A DNA stretch of 64,000 nucleotides from Trichobilharzia szidati (GCA_944472155.2 OX235271.1:101941256-102005255); one strand, 5' to 3'; shown: positions 35,790 through 47,560, numbered from the stretch's first letter. Notes: generated by a model from the sequence alone, not told the origin. A program made the numbers and translations.

Positions 35790-37010
35790 CTCTAAAACTT
35801 TGGCTTCCTCAGGTTTAGTTCTTTATCTACCAGAGGTGATTCAAAAATTGTCAGTGGCATGTGTAGTGGGGACCTCAGCCTCTGGGGATATGGCGCCCCG
35901 ACGTCCTTATTTCATGCCCCACTCTAGCCCCGTACACCACAATTCTAGGTTAATGTTTTATCTCACCCGCTACCTAGTCTTCTTTTCCTAGTAGATAATG
36001 ACAAGTGTAGATTGTGTGACGCTTGCGAAAATACCCTACAGTATTCTTACGCTGAACTGACTTTGACGCCAACATCGTTTGGTAATAGGTAGATAACATC
36101 CATCCTATTAAGAATTCAGCCGGACTTTTCTTTACTTCTGCAGCCAGCATTGTGCTGTTTACAAAAAGAAGCTGTTAATTAATCCCCATATAGCCCCTCC
36201 TCCCCCACTTTTTACAAAGCTCTATTGAGGGTGTTCAGAAATTTTTCTACCTAGACGTTGAACTAGAAGTGATGGGGTGACGTTTGCTCATGCTGTAGGC
36301 AGTCTTTTCGATAGAATTCTTGAAATAACTGCAATGTTAATTGACTGCCCATTCATACAAATGGTCTCTAGATTTCCATGTGACGCGAAAATTCTAGTGA
36401 GAGCTGCTATGTTTTGACTACTGGAGAACGGAATAATTGGAACTACCTCTGGCTACTTCGGGTAATCAACAACCGAAATCAAAACACACATAATTTGCCG
36501 GCCCAGAGAAGTTCAGGTGTATGCAGGACCATAGTTGTCATAGTAGACATGTTTTCGATTGCTCACGTGGTGAGCTTATGACCACGTCTTGATATGATTG
36601 GTCCTGGCTGGAGAATTCTGTTATGTCGACATCAGTACTTCATGTGCACAACTCCTTGGTGCTTCCTACGAAACTAATTCAGCGCGGTCTGCTGCAAGGT
36701 GTCAGGAATCCCTACACGGTCTCGGAACACTAAGTAATGATTAACAATGCTGAGATAATGACACCGGCGTAATAATTGCTTGAAGCAATGATGTGACATG
36801 AATTCAAGCCAAGCGTTCTGGAAAGATATCATAGCTTGTTGTAAAGTATCATCTCTTTCTGTATCCCGCCTTATTTGCTTTACTGTAAATGACAGGTCCC
36901 GATGGCTCATACTTTTGACTTCTAAGCGTAGCTTTCTGTCATCATTTTTCGTTAGGAAATGAGTAGCCAGTTGGTAGGCATGAGAAAGCGTCTGCATGGC
37001 TAGAATCTTT
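35790..37010 (-). pseudogene. Ty3/Gypsy integrase-region relic
   Basis: On the minus strand, a 108-codon frame (36997-36674) corresponds to the segment between RNase H and integrase: FTVKQIRRDTERDDTLQQAM, then LSIVNHYLVFRDRVGIPDTL. Further on, after stops, EVVPIIPFSSSQNIAALTRI and FASHGNLETICMNGQ align with the integrase core. The catalytic TDNG motif has become CMNG. A C-terminal SPAEFLIGWMLSTYYQ lies near 36125-36075. It is a different Gypsy lineage from 2993-5328, judged by the linker sequence. No LTR seen; long dead. Confidence 0.72.
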
Positions 37011-37502
37011 CATACGACGATATTTTATGTTGAAGTTGTACCCCAGCAATATCACCACCCTTTGTTGTAGTCTGTTTTTCGAGTGAATTGGAATACCTCT
37101 TTTAGAACTAAACACAGAAAAGAGATAGAGGCTTCTGATATTAAGACTTCTATGAACAAGATAGTTCCTCCTATGAAATTAATCAAAATGACTAATCGAA
37201 ATTAACTTCCTTGATGAGTTTATGAATGCTGAATAAGCATGATATGTTTCTCTGAAAGTAACTTTCAGTGTGTCTAAAATTTATTCCCTTTAGTGTTTCT
37301 GTATGTTGCTACTTATGAGTAGTTGGAGCCTGATTTGAAAAAGTATCAACATCTGCATTATTTTTTTTCTAAAAGTTACGTAGATGTACCACTTCGATAA
37401 ACTACTTGCCTTGAAATACTAAACATGCATTTTACACAAAGAAAAAAATGTCTGCAAATTGGAACATACTACTGGCTGGTCTTTGAAGTTGGAAATCACT
37501 AA

Positions 37503-38180
37503 CTTGTTCAGAAGTCTTCTTAGGTTTGAGATTCTTGTCTATGAACCTGGTCGGGAAACCGTTTTCCATCAGGGGTTTTCGGAGAAGAAGAACTGCGTAA
37601 TCTCCGAAAAACCCTGATGGAAAACGGTTTCCCGCCCAGGTTCATAGACAAGAATCTCAAACCTATGAAGACTTCTGAACAAGTCCAATCCGTACCAAAG
37701 AAAATACTTCTGCTTAATCTAGAATTCAAAGGTGATATTGAAGCAGAAATCCTTCGCAAACGCCTCTCCAAATCGCTGAGGAAAACATACTTCGCCGCAA
37801 GCCTACGACTGACGTTTTCCTGCAAGAAACTGTTCAACCAGAACGTGAAAGACAAGCTGTTGCATTGGGCCACCTCAACGTGTATATACCAGTTTACTTG
37901 CTCTTGTGGAGCTGAGTACATCGGCCGTACCATGCGCCAAATTGGAAAACGCGCTCGTGAACACTTCCCAGCCTGGCTAGTAAAAGGAGAGCAAAAACGT
38001 GTATACAGTTCAGTGAAAGAACATCTGGTCAACTCAGGACATTCAGCGCCTTTCGAAAAATCACTAACTTCAACTGGTAGTGTTTCCTCTTATAGCCAGT
38101 CAGAATTTGGGTAGTTGAACTGATTCGTCTGTCTAATGTTGAATCACATCAGAAACACCATTAAAAAGCTTGGCTTCAAG
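37503..38180 (+). mobile_element. Penelope-like element fragment with inverted 5' duplication
   Basis: A 165-codon ATG frame (37617-38114) covers the end of RT and a well-kept GIY-YIG domain: ENGFPPRFIDKNLKP (2-16), KRLSKSLRKTYFAASLR (48-64), CSCGAEYIGRTMRQIGKRAR (95-114), EHFPAWL, then SSVKEHLVNSGHS (131-143). The first 84 bp (37601-37684) are present again as an inverted copy at 37503-37585 with about three mismatches and a 15-bp spacer. Such partial inverted duplications are characteristic of PLE insertions. The tail after residue 150 is frameshifted or lost. Confidence 0.85.
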
Positions 38181-38189
38181 TAAACAAAA

Positions 38190-39945
38190 CAATCTTCCAG
38201 TCTGGTAAGAAGTACTGGTTTCCGTGACTAGTTTCCAACTATTCATTTCAGCCAGTAGTATACACCATCAGGCTACTTGACATGCTTTCTTGACTTCCAC
38301 TTATCGTATCAAGCACACCGCATTATGATCGGAGTAATCTGGGGTACTAAACAGGATCACTGTAAATCCTCACCAAGAATTGTACATTTTTCAAATTGAA
38401 AATTTGTTGCTTAAAAAGATGTGTCTGAAATTAGAGTTATCAGACTGCCATACATTCTGTGAAAGCGAAGAAAATATTAAATTTTTATTTTAAAGTATTC
38501 AACTTTTTAAAATTTCTTTTTATTTCTTTTTATTGAAAAACTTTTAGAGAAAATTGAATGGATGAAGTGTCATGTTGTGTTGTGTGGATGGATATCTGTT
38601 GTAACAGTTAGATAATTTTATTCGTATACTTTTATTTCACTTATCCTATCCACATGATATCTAGTGTATATATATATAGAGAGAGAGAGAGAATAAGAAG
38701 CCTATGTTATTATTGTGTTGATTTCTGATATTGGTATCAATAACACTTACTTGCAACACATACGCACGCATACACATGGGGCTGGAATATAAAAACAAAG
38801 ACACTAAACATCTTTACTTTCAGAAGAATAGTCTGTGAAGAACTAACGACAGACACGAAGAGAGAGAGAGAGAGACAAAGGGAGGGAAAGGGAGATAAGG
38901 AAAGTGGATATACTAAAGTTTATCACCTCAACGGGAGCCAAAGCTATCTGGTATATCCATTACATGCAGATCTATACAAAAAAAGGAAGAAAGAAAGAAA
39001 AGGCACTGTGACTTTGTATGCACGCTATATGATGTTTTGCATGTTTGAGTCAGTGTTTGTGTGTGTATGTTTAGGCAGGATTGCCTCCATACCTTTAGAT
39101 TGCCTACAGTTTCTTTGAGTGTAACGGAAGAAAACAGGATCTAAGAACAACAACAGCAAAAAAGAAAAACAGAAGAAAAAGATGGATGAAAATTTAAACT
39201 GAACTAGCATAACACTTAGATCATTTAAGTGAGTGACAGTCAGCGAACTTACAAACACACACACACACACGCAGACACTCAAAAATGCATGCATAAATAT
39301 ATACTGTTACATTTGAAATTTCGCTTCATGCTGCTGTTATTACGATTATCGTTTATGTTTTAGTGGTTTGTTATTCTTGCATAACAAGAAGAGAATGACA
39401 CGTGATTTTTATTTCATTTTTTTTCAGTGTTTTGTAAACTTTGTAGATGTATTCGTCATCAAAGATGAGGCTACAGTGTCAATGTGATCCTTTAGAAATG
39501 TTAAATTGATACACCTGTGTTCAAGGCATTTCCATTCCTCTTTCATCTTTCTATCTCTCCCTTACACACACTTTCTTTTGTGTACACTTTTATAGACATG
39601 CAGACTAACCTAGAAGTAGACAAATTACACGTGCACTTACATCAGCATGATAATTTTATTTTACTCTACAACAGTATGAACTTTCAAGACACTAACTGAT
39701 TCAGTTACTTTTCTCCTTTGTATATCTGTTGGTGCACAGTCTGTTTGATCCCTTTTTAGATTTAAAACCATCAGTTGTCTGATACATTTTTTCGCTGTAT
39801 TTATTCAGTATTGCTAATCCATCATTCTTCTTCTGAGTACGCGTTCATTTGTCTTAAAGGGATAAATTAGAAGAAAAAAAAGAAAACTTTCAAGAGTTAG
39901 TTTGTTTGTTTGGATTTGATCTGTTTCAGGTTTGACCACAAGATG
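38190..39945. other. no gene; low-complexity tracts
   Basis: Contains (TA)n then (GA)n at 38666-38692, (GA)n at 38858-38875 and (AC)n at 39252-39270. No gene signature. Confidence 0.5.
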
Positions 39946-39949
39946 AAAA

Positions 39950-40050
39950 CTAGGAAGTACTAAACAGCTGTTTCGTCCTTGATAGGGACTCTTCAGTGGT
40001 ACTCATCCTCAAACCCTCTGGCAATCGGATTCGGGACCTTCAGGTTACAA
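39950..40050 (-). mobile_element. SINE-1 fragment with near-complete hammerhead
   Basis: The minus strand carries a B-box side fragment (GGTCCCGAATCCGATTGCC), the hammerhead-like segment 39957-40002 and the start of the SINE-1 tail (TAGTACTTCCTAG). The tRNA A-box side and far tail are not recognisable. Confidence 0.65.
39957..40002 (-). ncRNA. hammerhead ribozyme-like motif, intact core
   Basis: Minus strand: GTACCA, CTGAAGA (complete core with C3), GTCCCTATCAAGGAC (helix II, 4 of 5 pairs), GAA, ACAGCTGT (helix III), T at the cleavage position, TAGTAC. Helix I has five of six pairs. The cleavage base is U (triplet GUU), allowed by the NUH rule but usually slow. Confidence 0.65.
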
Positions 40051-40244
40051 ATTTCCCATATAAATTTAAAATAATATAAATCATTCCCAAAAAGAACAAA
40101 ATATACGGACTGAATTTCATCGTTTGTCATCTGAAGGCATTGTCGAGAAACATCTGTACTAGGAGCTGACATGTCTACAGAGACGGAGCATTTCGGTCCA
40201 ATGAAATCAATCAACGGAAATTCCAAAAGGAGTAACTTCAAAAA

Positions 40245-40965
40245 ATTACAGTAGTGATGATTTAATCAATGCTTTCAATAGTCGTTATAAAATACATTTA
40301 GTCGTAAATTAACTTATCCTTTCTGGATCAAGAAATAGGGGACAGTTACTGAAATTCTTAAATTAGAAATGTTAGATCTCATCACTAACCGTCAGAAAAC
40401 CACTGGAAAAGTATTCAGTCACAGTTTGAGACTACTCAGAAATACACACCCATAATTCTACGGTCAGCTGAACACAAGATGGGGCGAGTAATTTACCATT
40501 TAGCCGCCGGAACAAAATCTGATGACCCATGAATTTTAACTTCCATAAATCCTGGATTTAGGGCGTAACCGCCATCAAGATTACCAGGAAAGACGGATAT
40601 CTCATCAACAGATAATTCGCTAAGCTCACTTCACATTGAGGTTGTCGCTGAAGATGCTGTCCAGGAAGACGGTAAAGATTTCGCAACTAGGCCATCTAGC
40701 TCAGGAAAAATAACAGTGACATAACTATCGATTATTTCAGAATCTAAATGTAAAGCAAGAAATATTCAAAATATTCACGAAATAGCTTCAGTAACTCTTC
40801 ATATTTCAATGAGTTCATGTTCATAAATATTTCTCAAGTTCATCACTTTCTGCAAATCATTAAATTAAATTATTTATTTACGTGTATATTATGTTCTTCT
40901 GTCATTTGATCGATGAAAAATATAATCAATCAAGTCAGTAGTTTCATATACCAACCATATTAATC
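40245..40965. other. no gene; possible SINE-1 5' relic
   Basis: 40521-40580 (GACCCATGAATTTTAACTTC, then GGGCGTAACCGCC) resembles the region 5' of the tRNA head in SINE-1 copies (46050-46095, minus). The rest is unidentified. Confidence 0.4.
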
Positions 40966-40969
40966 ATCT

Positions 40970-41110
40970 GGTTTGTGATGGCTAAAAGTGGAATTTATGA
41001 CACACGTCTCACCGTTAGCTAGATATACCTGCATCCTGATGAGTGATAGAGTATCCACGGAACCTAGCACCAAGTGTCTCAAACACTAAGGCATTATCAC
41101 TAAACCACTG
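40970..41110 (-). repeat. SM-alpha-like relic, stem II deleted
   Basis: The minus strand has a tRNA-like A-box side (GACTCAGTGGTTTAGTGATA), a B-box side (GGTGCTAGGTTCCGTGG), CATCAGGATGCAGGTATATC, then TAGCTAACGG and GAGACGTGTGTCAT. Compared with the 33315 unit, the helix II region is missing, while helix III and the TTCCACT flank remain. Confidence 0.6.
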
Positions 41111-41169
41111 AGTCAAAACAGTCGATCTTGTGCGACAGGTATCAGGTGTTATTTACTGAAATGCTTTTG

Positions 41170-41340
41170 AATTTCCTCTGGCTCTTGCAATAATGGATGC
41201 TGGGCTCAAGTCTCAGCGGAACCATTATCTCACTTGCTAGGATACACATTTACATTCATCTAAAAAGGCACCAATAATTTGAAATCCACGTCCTAAATTT
41301 GACTCCTACTCACCATCAAGCAAATATTTCATTAAATAAA
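41170..41340 (+). repeat. SM-alpha-like relic
   Basis: GGGCTCAAGTCTCAGCGGAA (B-box side) is followed by GATACACATTTACATTCATC and GGCACCAATAATTTGAAATC, which align loosely with the SM-alpha-like unit. No usable hammerhead. It lies head-to-head with the unit at 40970-41110. Confidence 0.5.
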
Positions 41341-41344
41341 GCTA

Positions 41345-42295
41345 TTTAAGTTAACTGACACCTTACTTTCTTTCAGAAATAGTTGTCAAAGCTTTTATGT
41401 TTTGATATCTCCTAGGAAGAAGACTAATGAAGAAAACATTCCATTATATGTATATATCACTATATTTTTCTTAAAATATATTTATTTATGCTTATCTCGA
41501 ATTTTCTAAATATGAATGCGTTGATTTTAGTGTACGTGGTATCCCAATTTCCTGCTGTGAGACATGAATATATCTGGAATATGCATTGCTTTGAGTGCCA
41601 ATCACTTCATCTCATCTCATACATACGTACATGCAAACATTTATGCAAGGAACAACAGAAACAGGTACACACCTAGTTATGATACGTGTAATATTTACTT
41701 TATTTGAAAAAAATCTCATTCTTTTTAGAATGATGTGCTTCTGTCTGATGAAAAGCAGTAGAAATCATTTCAATTTCTTTATTATAAAAGTTCGAAAACA
41801 CGTTAAGTAGAAGTAGTATGTACAGTTTAGTGATGGATTAACAGTTTTAGATACACCCACGCAAACAGAGTAAATTGGGGGGGGGAGTAAAAACATGGTG
41901 AGGAGAATAAGGTGAAATATAAACTTGTGGTAAACAATTTAGGATTTTTTATGAAAAATAAACCGAAAATAGGGGAAAAGACAAACAAAATCAAAGGTCC
42001 TACAGAGTGAGAGTGGAGAGATAGGCAGAGGGACAGATAGTAAAGACATGCGAAATACTGTACAGAAATTACAAAGGCGAATGTATACATGTAAATGTAT
42101 TTTATATAAATAAACATATCAATGAAATATGTGATTGACACGAAGTGATAAGATGTTTTGACATTCAATACAGTGTTGTTTGGTATGTGTAAAAAAAAGT
42201 CACGAAAACTAAAGATATTTGGTGCTCGCACTTTTGTTGGTCTTCTTTCGTCAATTTTTATGTCAAAAATGGCTGTAATAACTTTTCAACCTTTC
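41345..42295. other. no recognised feature
   Basis: AT-rich; a G9 run at 41877-41885. Open frames here are compositional. Confidence 0.5.
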
Positions 42296-42299
42296 CATT

Positions 42300-42430
42300 G
42301 TTCTGGGTTCGACTCTAAGTGGGAATACCATCACTAACTTGGGGTGTAGGTGCACCCGGATGATGAGTCCCGAATGGGACGAAATACATGTCGTTGATCC
42401 CACTGTCGGTCGTTATCAATCAAGTGATTT
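42300..42430 (+). repeat. SM-alpha-like unit with hammerhead-like motif, C3 changed to A
   Basis: The B-box-like GGGTTCGACTCTAAGTGGGA (42306-42325) is followed by core ATGATGA (42360-42366), helix II GTCCC-GAAT-GGGAC, GAA, ATACATGT, then C. Helix II is perfect. Helix I pairing is mostly lost. The first core base is A instead of C, as in the 33343 copy. Confidence 0.7.
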
Positions 42431-42434
42431 CCAT

Positions 42435-43195
42435 TGTTACATTTCTTGCACCCAGTCTATTTATTTTATATGGATGTGTGTGTGTGTGTAAAAGGTATCA
42501 TGGCAATAATTGAACTGAGATATAAATGTGAAATCTGGTTTTTCATGAGTGCTGAAAATGACTTCCAATACAAATAGGCATTAACTAAAAAATCACTGGG
42601 AATATAAAACTGCTGTGAACTCGTCATCTGTCATTTCAATATAACTAAAGACATCAGGATGCATGTCACTAGTTTTCTCTTTTATTTTTGAAGTATTTTC
42701 TGTAGATAATAAATTCGATATTAGCCTTCAGATTAATATATTAAGTTTTGGGTATTCAGTTCCTTTAAAAAGTTTAAAGAAGCGTAAGAATGAAGATACT
42801 TATGTTTTAAGATTTGTATATATAATTTCTATGGTGAACTTCATCCTATAACTGAAAAGAGTAGAAATGAGTGGAACGAAATGTCATTTACAGTTGATTG
42901 GTGTTTATGTGCGTCCAAATTGTGTGTCTCTGTTATTTCGAAATCGTGATCTATGTCAGTTTAAAATTGAATGTTGCACTCAGCGCTACTTTTCCCTCAG
43001 TCGATCTTGTCGATACTGTTCATAGTATTTATCTTAACAAAGTGTTCAGAGTTACTTGTATTATTCACAACAGTCTAAGTTTTGAATAAGACATTTAGAA
43101 GACAAATTTCGTCAGATGATATTATTTCGTAGTTTCTTTACAACCACTTTACAATTACTCAGTTAAATAAAACAAAAGTACATACTGATGACCAA
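42435..43195. other. no recognised feature
   Basis: Non-coding; short (TG)n at 42474-42489. Nothing identified. Confidence 0.5.
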
Positions 43196-43199
43196 TCAT

Positions 43200-44640
43200 A
43201 TTTAAATAGGTCAAGTAGTCCATGGTAAGCGAGGGTTGAAGTCTGTTGTTTTTTGTACACATAGTTTAGGATGCATGTGATGAATCCACAGTGCTTTAAT
43301 CACCTTCAATAACCTTGAATTAGAGTTATGTGAAATAATTGTGAAACAGTCATTAATATTGAATTTGTGACCTGACATTAATAAGTACTTTGCAATGGAT
43401 GATGCTGGATTTCTATTCAGATTAATTGCATTGGGATTTTCTGTGTTTTAATAACCATTTTGGAACATGTTCTTTTCGACGACATTGGAACATTCTATTG
43501 GTTCTACCTATATAGGTGTCACCGCAACTGCAGGTGAACTTGTAGATACAATTTGAAGTAGAGTCCACAGAATTTCGTCCTTTAATCGTAGGTACAGGGA
43601 TCGAAAATGTTCTACATGTGAGGGAAAGAGATGCAGCTGATGGCTGACCGAAGTCTTTGAGCTGTCAACTGCATAATGTGGTCACCCCTGAACGGTAGGT
43701 TAATAAAGATAGCTTTCTTTGGTACAGAAGCTGTCTTTTCGAGATGTGGTCTTTCTTTACTGTGACAAGTGATAAAGTTCTCCGGATAACCATTAGCTAA
43801 TAAAACTGAATGTATATGTCGCAGCTCATCCATTACAGAGTGTGTCGCTCGTGCATATTTTTCGGGCCCTTGAAAACAAACATTTCACTAGGGAACGTTT
43901 ATAGTGGATAGGAACAAAACTGGTGAAATGAAGATATTGTCCACTCCATATCTGTTTACGAAAAGCAGATCGTTTAATCGTTCCATCATCTCTCCTGGTC
44001 ATTGTAATATCCAGGAAACCGAGTTTGTTATTCGATTCGAGTTTGGAAGTCACTCGGATATTTGGATGAATATTATTAAATAGAGTAATAAAGTTTTCAA
44101 TTGACTTTCTATTATCACCAATAATGAGTGTATCATCCAAATAACGTTTATAAAGAATAAATTTCCCATGTATACCTTGCATTTGTTTCTGCAATTTTGA
44201 CATAAAGATATCTGCTAACAGGGGTCCAAGAGGGCTCCCCATCGCAATACCATCGATTTGTTTGTATGCCTTTTCTTGGAAGGTGAATCTGATATTTTCT
44301 GTACATATTAAGATGATGCCTCTAATGTAAGTGACAGGGATAGGTGAGTTAATCCCACTGCTTGTGATGTAATCGCAAATTAAATCAACAGTTTCTTGAA
44401 GAGGAACATTAGTGAATGAAGATTCTATGTCTATTGAGCACATAACCTTTTCCTTAAAGTTCAAGGTGTCTAGCATATCGGTCAGATCAAATGAACTTTT
44501 TACAGAATGATTTGATTATGAGTCTTTTACAGTCGTAAGGACCTCTGTAATCTCTTTTGCAATTTTATGATATGTAGAATTCGACATGTCTAAGTTTTGC
44601 TTTATATGTTTGTCTTCATACAACAGAAGTCAGTAGAATC
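43200..44640 (-). mobile_element. Penelope-like element, best-preserved copy
   Basis: On the minus strand, a 216-codon ATG frame (44476-43826) holds the RT palm intact. It shows motif A SIDIESSFTNVPLQET (14-29, Asp16), motif B IDGIAMGSPLGPLLADIFM (74-92) and motif C RYLDDTLII (111-119), then KLGFLDITMTRRDDGT. A -1 shift leads to the next frame (43833-43612, MDELRHIHSVLLANGYPENF). Another shift leads to the GIY-YIG domain (KFTCSCGDTYIGRTNRMF, about 43545-43490) with KEHVPKWLL. The tail HPKLCVQKTTDF ends near 43215. Only two or three frame breaks separate it from an open Pol. Upstream sequence to 44640 is PLE-like but has stops. Confidence 0.88.
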
Positions 44641-44829
44641 CACCTGAAGAGGTCGAATTCCACCACACACGAATGTAAAACCTGATTATTCCCCTTCCTG
44701 CCTAACCTCTTTGCCAGTTATTAATATAACTGTTTTATTAATCTGCTTACCATACTTTAATTGTTCTTACGTAATCGTCTTTTTAATCATTTCATCGTTT
44801 ATTAATTCTGCTTATGCTTTATAAAGATC

Positions 44830-45395
44830 AATTATGTATTGTGTAAGCACACGTTTAATTTCGACAAATATTTCAACCCTATATGGGAGTGATCATAGCG
44901 ACATAATAACTGGACACAAATTGAACATTGTGGTTAAAAAGACTTTTTATGCAGCTAAGATCAGAACAATTGAGCAACTGAAGCCTATATCCTATATCTT
45001 AGGCTTTAGAACACACGGGAAGTGATGTCACATCACACTGTATCTACCAATTTGAATATACGTGTGGCAACACATACATAAGGAGGACTCATTGATCTCT
45101 GCAAGTAAAGGCTTCAGAGCATATTCCTAAATGGCTTCAGAAACAAATGGAGTCGCTAGAACCCAATAGTGGTGAGAACAGCCAACCTAGATCCTCTATC
45201 GCAAAACATATTATAGATACAGGACATAAAATTGATGTTTACACATCTTTTAAACCTATCTGCAGAACATATTTGGGGTGTATCCTAAAGTTTGTGGAAA
45301 CCCTAGCAATTAAGAAGTTTAAACCACATTTATCAGTTGAAAAACAATTCGTCATCACAGTAAACCTTCCTGGGTAAACTTTGTTTTAACACCAG
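44830..45395 (+). mobile_element. Penelope-like element C-terminal fragment
   Basis: Plus-strand pieces: KTFYAAKIRTIEQLKP (about 44939-44986), a weak GIY-YIG remnant near 45055-45090, then a 76-codon stretch (45147-45377) with SSIAKHIIDTGHKIDVYTSF and KKFKPHLSVEKQFVITVNLP. That is the end of PLE Pol. It lies in opposite orientation to, and 190 bp from, the PLE at 43200-44640. Confidence 0.75.
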
Positions 45396-45399
45396 GGTA

Positions 45400-45875
45400 G
45401 ATGCACTATTTCCTCTCTTCTTTGATTTATTGATCTCCATTGTTATTTTGACCTTGAACATGGCCTTTTAACTTGACCCATCTCTATTCTCTAACCCGTT
45501 AACGCTTTATGATTTTCATATATGTTTATGTGACAAGTACGTCTGTGATCAGATTGTTCGAAATGTTTTGCGTAAATACATTATGCAATTCAGATAAATT
45601 CCATCTTCTCATCGCTTTGTGGAAATATCCTGCAATTATCACTTTGATATCTTTGGTAAATTATCACCCCTTTTACATGTTGATAACGTGAACAAATCAA
45701 TTACGAATGCACTGCTAAATCATGTATTGTATTAAAAGTGGTTTATGTAATATAGTAGAGCTAATGACGAAGATCTGACTTTTGATCTATGTTCTTGACT
45801 GAACTTTTTTTGACTCCTATTCAACTAAATTATTTAATTCAAGTATTGGTTTGTAGGGATTTTGATTGATTGCTT
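45400..45875. other. PLE 3' flank, otherwise nothing recognised
   Basis: AT-rich sequence following the PLE C-terminal fragment; it probably includes its 3' UTR. No motif. Confidence 0.4.
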
Positions 45876-45879
45876 ACAG

Positions 45880-46110
45880 GATTTCATCATGAGGTGACAT
45901 CAGTTAGAGAACCATTGGAAGACCTACGGGTACTGGACAGCTGTTTCGTCCCAGTCTGGGACTCTTCATCAGTACGCAACCACATACAGGGTTCGAACAC
46001 AGGACCTTCTGGTTACAAAGTGAGCCCGTAGATCATTAAGCCACTGGGACCCGATCCAATGACCCATGAATTCTAACTTCTGCCAATTCTCAACATAGCG
46101 CAACCGCTAT
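45880..46110 (-). mobile_element. SINE-1, near-complete copy
   Basis: Read on the minus strand: a pre-head segment (GAATTGGCAGAAGTTAGAAT), then a tRNA-like head with A box GTGGCTTAATGATCTACGGG and B box TGTGTTCGAACCCTG. The hammerhead-like block (45930-45975) and tail CCAATGGTTCTCTAACTGAT follow. It shares all parts, in order, with the plus-strand copy at 50075-50310. Confidence 0.82.
45930..45975 (-). ncRNA. hammerhead ribozyme-like motif, all helices intact, C3 changed to A
   Basis: Minus strand: GTACTG (helix I), ATGAAGA (core; CUGANGA expected), GTCCCAGACTGGGAC (helix II, five pairs), GAA, ACAGCTGT (helix III), C (cleavage, triplet GUC), CAGTAC (helix I partner, six pairs). A single core substitution separates this from a textbook type-I hammerhead. 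Confidence 0.75.
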
Positions 46111-46449
46111 CCCTTACGTGAATGGATTGTTACAATTGTTACAATTCTATTCAATTCGCATTACTCGTTTGGAATTCTAGAATACTCTTCAATCATTTCT
46201 ATACATACTGTCTAGTTTATTTCTTTCCATGATGCTCTTTAATGACGTGATACGAATATCCTTCATCTTTATAATCAATAACTAAAATATGTGAATATTT
46301 TGTATATTGATAATAAAATTGTTTCTTATTTTTTTGTTTCTTATTTTAATTACAGCTTGATTCCACACCGTATTTTTGGTACAGGTATGGAATTTTCAAC
46401 ATGTGATATCGGTAGCCCGAATATTGCAGACCGACCACTGATATCAGAT

Positions 46450-46523
46450 GTGCGTTGGCCGGGCATCGAATCCCAGACCATGTGCATGGTCGGCGAGAGT
46501 CCTAACCACTGTGCCACCGACGC
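46450..46523 (-). repeat. SINE-2 tRNA-like head only
   Basis: The minus strand reads TGCGTCGGTGGCACAGTGGT, then GGGATTCGATGCCCGG: the A and B boxes of SINE-2 without body or tail. Confidence 0.7.
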
Positions 46524-46954
46524 AGTTGACTTGATCCAACGAAATATAATGAAGTCATTTTATCCTGCTCACTGTGAAAAGTAAATATTTTTCGTATAAT
46601 TAATGTCAGTGCGTACAATTAGTTGTTTTGCCTTTTTAATTTTTAGGTGGGTGATTTTCGCTACATTGATGTCTGGTTGGCGGCCTGCTTAGAACTACCG
46701 AAAACTTTCATCAAATATTGTATATAATCTCTCTTATTCAGTTTGTTTAAATCTATTAAAGTAAGACCTCTAACAGAATTGTTTACTCTGGCGAGTATTT
46801 AAAATGTTCACTTGCTGTTGATTCGCAAGTTTCTAACAAACATGAAAAAAGCCTTATCATCGATGGCAGCTAATCCGAGTACACGAGATGACCGTTCCTG
46901 AGTGGTGCTTTGGTTCACAAAATGTACTTCTGAACTTTTTTTGATTGCACACTA

Positions 46955-47130
46955 GTCAGTAACTAGTGTAATGCGTCTAGTCCTATCTTCTGTGCAGACT
47001 GAATTCTATCAGTCATGTTTGCAATGTGGCCACCATGCTAGGTGGCTGGCCATTACGGTGCACTGTGAATTGTTGGTATTAGATGGTTGGAGGCTTCCTG
47101 CCGATTGCCTCCAACCATCTATACCAACAG
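46955..47130 (-). mobile_element. SINE-3 3' body fragment with local inverted repeat
   Basis: It matches the SINE-3 body at 24700-24855 (GACTGAATTCTATCAGTCA, ATTAGATGGTTGGAGGC). The hammerhead and tRNA head are absent. Instead GATGGTTGGAGGC at 47082-47094 is followed by its complement GCCTCCAACCATC at 47107-47119, a short hairpin. Confidence 0.65.
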
Positions 47131-47409
47131 TACTTCTGAACTTTTTATAATTGACATTCAGCAAAATGTAGTGTATTTCTCAAAGGAGAAAAAGAAGAGA
47201 TATAATAATGGTGGATTGGTTTCCGTCTCAACTCAGATAGAACTGTGTCATACGGCCTGCTGGCAGTTAATCTTTTATTTGAAGATCCTGGACAAAGAGG
47301 AAATATCATGCAATAAACACCGCTGAAAATTCTGTTCATTACATAAACATTGCTCATAATAAAGCTGTTATTATTATTATTACATTTATTATTCATTACT
47401 GATTAAAGC

Positions 47410-47560
47410 AGACATTGGAAACAATACTGCTCTTCAGTTTTATATTTTGGTATGGTTGCGTTCTCTGAGCTTGGTGATTTACTTCCAAAGCTTTCCTTGT
47501 TCTTCTAGACAACATCTTCATATTGATGCCTGCACTGTAGATTTTATCTAGAAGAACAAT
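47410..47560 (-). repeat. possible PLE terminal relic
   Basis: The minus strand carries ATGAAGATGTTGTCTAGAAG then AAGGAAAGCTTTGG. This resembles 51655-51745, where the same block has hammerhead-like order. Function is lost here. Confidence 0.4.
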
